Shown here piece by piece: positions 56,165 to 64,000 of a stretch of 64,000 nucleotides of DNA; position 1 is the first letter of the stretch, and each line of letters opens with the position of its first letter. The DNA comes from Platanthera guangdongensis (taxonomy: Eukaryota; Streptophyta; Magnoliopsida; Asparagales; Orchidaceae): contig CM077163.1 of the NCBI GenBank assembly GCA_039583875.1, positions 233,980,646 through 234,044,645 on the forward strand, written 5' to 3'. Below the pieces are notes generated by a model. The model did no database searches, was not told where the DNA came from, and was given only the letters and a program-made list of their open reading frames with translations. Both the position numbers and the translations under genes were made by a program.

Positions 56165-56530
56165 ATTTTTTTGTGTAGACACACGAGACCGGATAAAATT
56201 AGGAATGAATATATCATGGATAAGACGAGTAACGCCAATTGCATATAAGATACAAGAAGCTCAACTATGATGGTTTGGACATGTACAAAGATGACCATTA
56301 TAGTCACATGTTAGACATTGTGAGAATCTAGTCACTAGGCATGTTAAACGAGCGAGGGGTAGACTAATAAAGACTTAAAATGAAATTATAAGAAAATACA
56401 TGATTTACTTAGGCATTATTGAGATGATGACAAAAGATAGGACACAATAATGACAAAAGATCCAAATGGCCGACCCCACTATAGTGGTATAAAGGCTTGA
56501 GTGTTATTGTATTCATTTTTGTGTCAAAAG
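56165..56530 (+). mobile_element. 3' end of a LINE (L1-type) ORF2
   Basis: In shifting frames the plus strand shows the typical plant L1 reverse transcriptase tail: a start like IRNEYIMDK, WFGHVQR near 56270, RHVKRARGRLIKT near 56342-56380, then an IRKYMIYLGI-like segment and MADPTI near 56465. Frame changes every few codons show it is long dead. It is 5'-truncated, as LINE copies often are. No poly(A) tail was seen. Confidence 0.72.
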
Positions 56531-57273
56531 CAGAAGTTTCAACTAATTAACAACAATTATAAATTGTTTTTTTTATGTGTGTGGGTCAAAAGGAGAAGTT
56601 TTAAGTTCATAAACTGCTAATTAGTTGGAAGGCGGGAGTTACAGCTACAGGAGACGGGGGTAGATAATTTTTGGGTTGCGATTTGATACCTTGTCCGATT
56701 CCTTTACCAACTCAACTCTTGCACTATCTTTATCAGGTCTGAACCCTAAAAGGAAGCACATTTAACGGCGACATTGGGCAGAAACGGTGAGAAAAGCTCT
56801 AATTACTGTTTTTGCCTAACGGCGACGCGATGGAGAACGACATTCTGGAGGCGGCGGGACGGAGAAAATGAACAGACTGCTGTTACATCATGAAGATTCA
56901 ACGAACTTCTCAAAGTTAGGGCTTTGTTTTGCCCCTTGGGTTAGTTGATTTGGCACACCGAACTGTTCCATTTTCGTTCCTTCCTATATCTGCTTCTGTT
57001 CCATTTTCGTTCCTTTTATTGCTGAAATCTCTCCCTTTGCTATGGTTGAATCGCCTCTGCTCTCTGTTTACTGCATATCTCTAAGTACTCCGAACTCATA
57101 TCTTCACTAATTCCCCCAATTAACAACGTTTTCTTTATCATTCATTCATTCTGTTTCTCTTTGGATTTCTTTGATTCGCCCTCCTGTGAGCTCTGGTTTC
57201 CTGTTTTCCTTGATTTCTGGGCCATGTCTATCTAGATATATGACCTCAAAGACCTAAACTTTAACTCCTTAGA
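56531..57273. other. Upstream region of the kinase pseudogene
   Basis: No ORF is recognised. The stretch 56900-57240 is T- and C-rich, like a plant leader or leader intron, and may be the 5' untranslated part of the kinase remnant. Confidence 0.4.
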
Positions 57274-57652
57274 ATGGGTTGTTTCTTTGTCCTCAAGGGG
57301 AGATATAGGAACAAATGGAGGCACACCTCGCCGGTGACACGGGCATCTTCAACTTCTACAACAAATAAAGAAGTTTCTAAACCTGATGATTCAATCGTCA
57401 CTGCCACAACAAGTAAATCTTTGGGTTCTACGGCATCGCCTAGAAGCCTTCCTTCTTTGTATGAGGAGAGGGGGCATAACTTGAGGGTTTTTGAGTTCAA
57501 GGAGCTAAAGAGCGCGACTATGATTTCAGCAGGTTGATGAAGATTGGGGAGGGAGGATTTGGTGGTGTTACAAAGGGCTCATTAAGCCCGCGGATGGCGT
57601 CGGAGAGAAGATTGTGGTGGCTGTGAAGATGCTAAACCAGCATGGTTTGCAG
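57274..57652 (+). pseudogene. First exon of a receptor-like cytoplasmic kinase (subfamily VII-like), broken
   Basis: It starts MGCFFVLKGR, where Met-Gly-Cys suggests N-myristoylation and palmitoylation at the plasma membrane, as in this kinase group. A Ser/Thr-rich region and LPSLYEERGHNLRVFEFKELKSAT follow, the usual lead to the kinase domain. Two single-base losses, near 57520 (before FSRLMKIGEGGFG) and near 57569 (in GVYKG), shift the frame; past them the exon reads IGEGGFGG (ATP loop), then VVAVKMLNQHGLQ with the ATP-binding Lys, and meets a GT donor at 57653. None of the later kinase exons (HRD, DFG) is seen in 57653-58786. It is a truncated pseudogene and the only trace of a host gene in the window. 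Confidence 0.82.
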
Positions 57653-57779
57653 GTAGCATCCCCTCCTTGACTCCTCTTTTCATTGATTTTAGTACAAATG
57701 AGGGAAGTCTTGATTTTGTTATGCATGTGTGTGAATTCTAAGGGAAAAATGAGACTTAAGAAATGTGTGGTTATTTGAT

Positions 57780-57838
57780 TAAGGCTCCCTTTGGAGGACT
57801 TATTTCACCGTCAAGAAGTCCTCCCAAACGGAGCCTAA
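57780..57838. mobile_element. Tourist-like mini MITE (53 bp) with TAA duplications
   Basis: The element 57783-57835 starts GGCTCCCTTTGGAGGACTT and ends with AAGTCCTCCCAAACGGAGCC. It is flanked by TAA on both sides (57780-57782, 57836-57838). It is almost only terminal inverted repeat. Confidence 0.65.
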
Positions 57839-58011
57839 GTGATTTTCTCAGGAGTATATGCTATATGATATCTTGTGGACTTAAGGAAAATGCAATTAGA
57901 ATGGTGATATTGTCGAATTTGGGTAAAAGTTGATTTAGGTTGTTTGAATGTGTATAGGAAAGGGTGTACAATGCACCCATTAGATGAGTTGATAAAAATC
58001 TCACGAAGAAT

Positions 58012-58101
58012 TTAGGCTCCGTTTGGGGGAACTTATTTTCACCAGTTCATGCGGTCGTAACCGCTTCAATGGTGAAAATAAGTCTCCCCAACAAAACCTT
58101 A
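58012..58101. mobile_element. Tourist-like MITE (84 bp) with TTA duplications
   Basis: The element 58015-58098 has terminal repeats GGCTCCGTTTGGGGGAACTT and, inward from the right, GGTTTTGTTGGGGAGACTT, with TTATTTTCACC on both arms. Flanks are TTA (58012-58014, 58099-58101). It is related to the 57783 copy. Confidence 0.68.
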
Positions 58102-58786
58102 GTAGAAACGAATGCAAAATTAATCATAATGCGGACTCCATAGTTGGGATAAGCGGGCTAATAACTATGATGAATGATGGTAAACAAATATTGACATAAG
58201 TGATAGAATGGCAAAGTTTTTATAAAATTTTGCAGCTTCTTTAAATATTTATTTGTTTGGTTTATGAGATAGTGGATACATGAGGCACACTTGGGATGCC
58301 TTAGTTATTTTACCTTTAAAAATGGAGAAGATGCTGAAGAAAACACTACCCATTGATATTTTCAAAATGATTCGCTAAGTAACCAGTCCTATATTTGAAG
58401 GATTTTAGTTGATTTTTTTGATTGAACTAAGTATTTAAGGACTTATTCATCATCTCATAGAAGTGAGCTCACGCATGTTAAAACTGGGAACATCGACTTT
58501 GATCTCTACCTTGAAAGGTGTAATTTTTTTTTTTAAACTTTTTTAGGTGAAAGGCGCGCATCCTCATCCCCTTATTGTCCCTCGAATTAACAACATTGAC
58601 TTGTTTGGCATTTGTTGTTGTATTTAGGGAAGAGTGAAGACTGTGATATAAATTTTTTGAGCTTGCCCGGTGTAGTGTTTGAAGATTACAGTGGCTTTTT
58701 GTTGCTTCCATATGACAATGCGATCAGATTTATGAAGACAGCGTTTTCAACCATTTGATTCAATGATTCCTTCTTTTTTTTTTCTA

Positions 58787-59665
58787 TGAAAATTTTTCGG
58801 AAGCAGATCAAGGTCCCATGAACACTCAACCAAACCAAAGCCAAATAATAACGAGAAACAACATAAGCACAAGAGCCACTATAAAATCATTAAACTTCTT
58901 TACAGAGGAGGTATATACTGTGAGACATGATTCACAATGCACCCGATGGAAGCAAAAAATTACAAGCAGAGAAACCGACGGACTAACAACAGTAACCGCC
59001 CGAGCTGCTAACCACAAGGTCTGTCCGCCGAAACCGCCAAGTCGCCAAACCGCAACTCAAGTCGCGCGGACTACCTGTTATTGAATTGCTGAGAAAACAA
59101 CTCTGTCCGCCACTTCAGGTCGCCTGACCGCAAAGCTAACCGCGACAAAACTGCTGTTGAACGAGGAAACAGTCTACTCACTGAGACCGGACGAACTGCT
59201 TATTGAACTATTTGCAATCCCGAGGAAGAAGACTTCTAGCCGCGCAAACCGCGACTTGCTGTATACCACAAACTGCTATCTGCGAACTGTTCCACACTGA
59301 GCTTCCCAACTATTTGTCTAGTCGTCCGGTGCTAGCCGCACAACCTGCACAACACAAGTCAACTTCACTTAGTTGCCCGGTTAAAAAAATCTAACCGCAA
59401 GCTCAAAGCGCGAGCTGAGTTCTCACTGTTCCCGTTATATATGATGAGCTCCAAGCGGACTCCGTGGTCTTTCAACAGACCGCGACAGCCGCAGTTAGCC
59501 AACACTAACCGTCCGGTTACCTCCCAAGGTGCTTGCTGAACTACCCGCAGAATAGAGAACAAAAGCCGGAACCCGACTATCTGCCACACCTAGCCGCCTA
59601 ACCGGCGACGGACTCTGCGGTTTGCCCAATCAGACCGCTCCATTTCCACTTCAACAATTTCAACA
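58787..59665 (-). repeat. Solo LTR of the element C family (879 bp)
   Basis: On the minus strand it begins TGTTGAAATTGTTG and ends GAAAAATTTTCA. It shares the GCGGTC-rich U3 and the end region with the LTRs at 39322-40760 and 60235-61167. The flanks TTCTA (58782-58786) and TTCTC (59666-59670) agree in 4 of 5 bases, a worn target duplication. No internal sequence follows on either side, so it is the product of LTR-LTR recombination. Confidence 0.78.
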
Positions 59666-60234
59666 TTCTCTTGAGTTTTTTTTTTTCAAATCAAGGCAAT
59701 AAATGACTCAACCATGGATTCCCGAGCAAGCCTTTTGTATCTTCTGGCTTCATCAAGGAAAACAACGTTATTTCTTTTAAGAAATTTAATTTTTGGGACA
59801 GTGATAATATATTAGAAGTAATTAATACGATTTGCATCGTAATACATAAGTTCAGGTACGATGGCATGTTCTTTTCTACAAGTTTTTTGTTTGCACTTTC
59901 AAATTTCAATTAATGAGTCCGCCTGCTGTTTATAAAATTGTAAAACAAATTATATTTCTCCTCTCTGTTTTTGCTTCGTAAATGAGGCTGTATTGTTTCA
60001 TTATGATCTAGCCATTCTTTCGTTTATACTTAACTTTTATTAGATGGCAGCAAAAAACTGCAAGGTATTAGAAGTTTAAAGCTATTGCATCCGAAGTGTT
60101 GCGGCTATAATTATAGCAATATGATTGACGGAACAAGTTTCATGGATGGAGTATACATTAAGTATTAAAGTTGAGACATTTACTTGGAATTTCATTCCTT
60201 TTTGAAGCTTACAAAACCCATGTGCTGTTAAAAA
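59666..60234. other. AT-rich spacer
   Basis: I see no coding sequence, RNA gene or repeat border between the solo LTR and element I. Confidence 0.6.
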
Positions 60235-61167
60235 TGTTGAAGATGGCGTTCTGGATGTGCAGACTGCGGGAGACCGCGCAGACCGCGTAGGTTGCGCGGC
60301 TAGGTTCTCAGTTCGCGTGGTTTATTCCTTGGCCATATGGAGTCCACGCGGTCTGACTTGCAGTCCGCATAGCTGTGCCGCTTGATGTTGCTAACCGTCT
60401 GCGTGGTCTTGTTTCCGGCAGACCGCTAATTGTGCGGTTAGAGTTTTCTATTTGCTTTTCCGTTGGCAGTTTTCCTATCCTCTTCATTGGTGACCTCATC
60501 CCTTGCCCGCCTATAAATAGGGGTTCTGGCCCCGTTATTTACAACTAGAAGTGTGAGAACTGTAACTTGGGTTACGCTTGCGGTTAAATTTTCTTTAACC
60601 GCACGACACGATGATGTAACCTGTGTAGTGTGTTTGCAGGTTGTGCGGCTAGCACTGGACGACTAGACGACTAGTTCCGGCGGTCTGTTAGTAACGTCTA
60701 TGTGGCAAACGGGCAGTAGTCGGCAGTTAAGCAGCTAGGTTGCGGGCTGAGCGACTACTTCAACGTCTTCTTCTTTGACAGTTCGCAAGCAGTTCAATAA
60801 GTCAGTTCGCCGTTCCTTGCGGGTTGTCTGTTTTCCAGTTCAGTAGAACAGTGACTGTTCGTGCGGCTTCAGCGGTCAGACGACCAGAAGTGCGGACAGG
60901 TGGTTATCCAACAGTTTCCAATAAGGCAGTTCACGCGACCTCGCGGTTAGAGGTGCGGTCTGGCAACTAGGCGGTCTCAGTAATCGGTCCGTCATTTTTC
61001 TTTGATCTTCATCGGGTGCATTACAAAACCATGTCTCACAATGTATGTCTTGCCTTATAAAATAGTTAATAATACAAGTATGGTTCTTGCATCTTCTATT
61101 TGTTGGTGGTTTACTTCACTTGGTTAGTTGAGAGCGGTCCTGCGACCTCTCTTTTTTAAAATTTTCA
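60235..61167 (+). repeat. 5' LTR of element I (933 bp)
   Basis: It begins TGTTGAAGATGGCG and ends TTAAAATTTTCA. U3 is full of GCGGTC/GACCGC words. A TATA-like CTATAAATAGGGG is near 60511. TTACAAAACCATGTCTCACA near 61021 is shared with the other family LTRs. Confidence 0.85.
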
Positions 61168-61169
61168 TA

Positions 61170-61181
61170 TGGTATCTAAGG
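61170..61181 (+). other. Primer-binding site of element I
   Basis: TGGTATCTAAGG, two bases after the LTR end; a variant of the tRNA-iMet site. Confidence 0.75.
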
Positions 61182-61299
61182 GAAAAAAGTTTTAACAGTC
61201 ATCAACTAATAGGACTTTACTAAGTACCTTTGGAAGTCAAGTGAACCAAGAATCTAATAATGAAAGACAGTTATGCAAGAACACTTAATATTGAGTTGT

Positions 61300-61513
61300 T
61301 TTCTCATACCAGTTATAAGAATAAAAATCTTGCATGGAAAACTATTTACTTGGCGAGTACCTCTGGGAGGTCATCGGTGGAGATGATAGACTTGGTTGCT
61401 GCTAAAGCTAACTCAGGAGGTGAGAGCTTGGTGGAGAACCAATACTAAGACAGAGTTCACTCTAAAGAGGGCTATTTCACCGGAGATGTTCGACCACATC
61501 ATTGGGTGTAGGT
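61300..61513 (+). pseudogene. Element I gag, N-terminal part
   Basis: In broken frames it reads MENYLLGEYLWEVIGGD near 61335 and TEFTLKRAISPEMFDHIIGC ending at 61509, parallel to VKATFALKRVISPELFDHIM in element C. It is cut by solo LTR J; the bases TAGGT at 61509-61513 are the left target copy. Stops upstream show decay. Confidence 0.82.
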
Positions 61514-63600
61514 TGTAACACGCTTATCCGTCACATAGCATATAGCAGTAGGTCCGGCCGGGGCCCGACGTCATATACTACAAACAGACCGAAGAGTTAT
61601 TAAATGAAAGCGTCCATCCAATATAATGCGTCCTACACAGTACATTCTAGCGAGAGTATGTTAAAGGTTGAAGAGTAAAGAACCCAAACCAAAACATGAA
61701 TGTCCACTAAAATCCAAAGTAGGAATGACACTACAAATACACCAAATAGTTGACCTTATGGGCTTACAAGAGTTTACTTAAACAATAAATGTCTTCCATA
61801 CAACGACACGCAGGCCGGTCACACACGAGCATAAAGAGTAAACATTCGCTTTGGCTTTCAAGGGCCGGCTCAGCAACAAGGGCTTCAGCCCGCTACTTGC
61901 CACTAGTCTCCGCAGCACCTGAAATCAACATTCCACCGCAGCGGTGACAAACAAAAGCAACGGTCAGGTAAAGCTGACCAAATTATAACGACCTCACCCC
62001 TTACTTGGGGTGACGGTGCTCCTTCCCTGCATTTTAATAGCATAGCCCAACATGGTATTGCAAGTACATTCTAAGCACACTTCACCACTGGTGTAGGCAC
62101 ACACGGCCACATACCCGTGCTCTCAGGGCACTTACTCAGTGAACCCGGTCTCGAACCCAGCTTGTTCCGCAGTCCACCACCGCCCCCAGGACGGCAAACA
62201 ACCTGAACATTAAAGTCCTTTCAGCCGAAGCCTAGACTCGCTTTCCAAGCCATCAGTAAGTCTCATGTACCTTAGGTCGCTTTAACCGAACCACTTGGAG
62301 TGGGTAAGGTTCCACCAGCCCGTTGCTCACCTCGCCACGACAATTTAGCCATCGATGCGGGTCAAGCTTCACCGAATCCCAATGTATTGATCATACAACA
62401 GTACATAGCCCGGCTATGTATAAGGCTGGCTCCCAGGCCACCAAAACGGCAGAACTTCGCTTCTGCCCAGATTTCCGGGTGCACCTTGGAGTTAATCCCC
62501 GAGGCTCACTGCTGCAATATACCACGTAGAAACCCAAAACATATGACACAGAGTCTTCTACGGCAATCCATGCATAATGAAAACATCACCGATCCAGACC
62601 AACTTGTCCGGGTAGGCTTCACACACCATGCTTATGTCCGTACTTCGATTCCGGACTCTATATGAAAAACTACGGGGACTCATCATGTCCACCCGAAGGA
62701 ATACCTCACAATCACCGCACGCTCGCGAGAGCGGGTTTCCTATGCAAAAAGGAATAGGACTTCACATGTCCAAGAAGAGAATTGTTACCCTAGAGGTTCG
62801 CTTCGGCGCCATGGAAAACTAGCGAAGAAAAGCCCCGCAACGGACTCGCCTCCGCGGATCTGGACTCGTTTGCGATTCGGAGCTCCGAACCTCCACACCC
62901 GCGTCGGGTCCCTCCTCCTCCTTCCTTGCTCTCCCCCCATCTCTAACTCTTTGGAAAGAGAAAGACCTAAGAGAAATGAGGGTTTAACCCTCAACTCCTG
63001 GACCTTATAACAGCAGAGAGATTTCTGGACCGTTGGATCCTATTTGAAGGAAATGAACGACACGAATCGCCCTGAAAATCACTTTCCTGGGCCGAACACG
63101 GCTTGTAACACGCCCGTGTCACAAGCCGTGTCTCACGATCTGAACACGATCGTCGAACACAGAGCAGGATACGGGCCCAGACACGCTCGTGTTACTTACT
63201 GCCTGTCACTTCGCACCGTGTCACAGGCGTGTTCCTCAAGCGACACAGGAAATCGTCGCGTCCCGACCAGGACACGGCCCTGTGACACGCCCGTGTAACA
63301 TGTCGTGTGCCAGACACGGCTTAGGACACGCCGTGTCCCAGACCGTGTTCATCAGTCGACACAGACCGGTCAAACGCAGAGAAGGACACGACCCTGGACA
63401 CGCCCGTGTCCCAGGACGTGTGACCGACATGGCTTGCCTCCGAGGATCGTCGAATGCATTTCGTCGACCTCACGAAATTCGTCGAACTCATAGCAGGACA
63501 CGGCCCTGGACACGCACGTGTCACAGGCCGTGTCAAACTATTCAGGCACCTAAAGCCCTTAAACCAATAACATTTCATAATTGAGTTTTGGGGCGTTACA
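61514..63600 (-). repeat. Solo LTR J of a gypsy element related to E (2087 bp)
   Basis: On the minus strand it begins TGTAACGCCCC at 63600 and ends GCGTGTTACA at 61514. The flanks TAGGT (61509-61513) and TTGGT (63601-63605) differ by one base. Removing the LTR and one copy restores the gag reading GCWSTVEICTALDG, which fixes both borders. The U3 (about 63540-63090) is packed with ACACGGCC..GTGTC inverted words as in E. A TATA-like TTATAAGG on the minus strand is near 63005. Confidence 0.85.
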
Positions 63601-64000
63601 TTGGTCAACTGTAGAGATTTGTACAGCCTTAGATGGTATGTTCAACAAGAAGATGTAGTTAAACTACAATTTCTTGAAAATGAGTTAGCAAGGGCAACTC
63701 AAAGAGATCTATCTATCTCTTCTTTCTTCTTAAAGATGAATAACTTATGTGCTGAGATCTCAATACTCGACCCAAATGAGCCTATCTCTGAGGCTAAGTT
63801 AAAGAGGCACATCATACGTAACTTGTAGAAGGAGTATCTTGCTTTCATCACTTCAGTGCAGGGGTGGCTACTCAACCATCTCTGCTGGAGTTGAAGAACT
63901 TGCATGCCTCTCAGGAGAGCTTAGCAAGACAGATGGTTGGAATCTCTATCTCAGAGTGAGATAATGAAGTTCTGTACTCTGAGAAGAAGAAGAGGCGAGA
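63601..64000 (+). pseudogene. Element I gag, continuing past the window edge
   Basis: It reads STVEICTALDG, then DVVKLQFLENELARATQRDLSISSFFLKM, NNLCAEISILDPNEPISEAKLKRHIIRNL and a TAG, then KEYLAFITSVQGW and SLLELKNLHASQESLARQ. It is the clear counterpart of the two gag pieces of C (38792-39300 and 15346-15724). At least one stop (near 63825) and one frameshift (near 63860) make it inactive. Confidence 0.87.

Larger units (their letters stand above)
60235..64000 (+). mobile_element. Element I: C-family copia element, running out of the window
   Basis: The plus-strand 5' LTR (60235-61167), a primer-binding site and decayed gag are visible; pol would lie beyond 64000. A gypsy solo LTR (61514-63600) interrupts gag. 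The gag protein is recognisably the same as in element C. Confidence 0.85.

Noticed and set aside
63044..63584. Overlapping ORFs at the right end in solo LTR J
   Set aside because: They are translations of the ACACGG/GTGTC word array in U3; frames are open on both strands by composition.

Overview
The window looks like repeat-rich nuclear DNA from a flowering plant, probably a eudicot with a large genome. I infer this from plant-type Ty1/copia and Ty3/gypsy LTR retrotransposons with tRNA-iMet primer sites (TGGTATCAGAG), hAT-like and Tourist-like elements, a plant LINE tail and one remnant of a plant receptor-like cytoplasmic kinase gene. I see no intact host gene, rRNA, tRNA or CRISPR array. 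The species cannot be told from the sequence.

Positions 1-40760 are one nest of LTR elements, read from target duplications (TSDs) and interrupted reading frames. Element C (minus-strand copia; 5' LTR 39322-40760) is the host. Element A (minus-strand, SIRE/Maximus-like copia; 2396-13455) lies in the start of C's reverse transcriptase. Element D (plus-strand copia; 1-2395) lies a few bases inside A's 3' LTR. Element E (plus-strand Tekay/Del-like chromovirus; 15725-38791, TSD CTTCG) lies in C's gag. Element B (complete, 13058 bp, same family as A; 20714-33771, TSD ATCTT) lies in E's reverse transcriptase, exactly after the FIDDI motif.

Positions 40761-45032 hold an AT-rich stretch, a complete hAT-like element (41389-42231, TSD GATAAAAT), two facing LTR remnants with a GC-rich core, and a 38-bp perfect hairpin. 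Positions 45033-53779 are an old decayed plus-strand Ty3/gypsy element (G). It contains a non-autonomous LTR element F (46174-49403, TSD AAGAC) and a hAT-like element H (49620-50425, TSD GCTGAGAG). Positions 53780-58786 hold more decayed repeats, a LINE tail, the broken kinase exon (57274-57652) and two tiny Tourist-like MITEs. The right end has a solo LTR of the C family (58787-59665) and a plus-strand C-family element I (60235 to the edge) with a gypsy solo LTR J (61514-63600) in its gag.

The most unusual feature is in A and B. Their LTR U3 carries about 30 copies of the 10-bp palindrome GTGTCGACAC just upstream of a TATA box. A second array of the same palindrome with its own TATA box stands inside the element, directly upstream of an extra 3' open reading frame. 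That ORF encodes a putative nuclear, coiled-coil protein with no membrane segment. The arrangement looks like a second, internal promoter built from the same parts as the LTR promoter. The same palindrome also occurs in the LTR of the unrelated gypsy element E.
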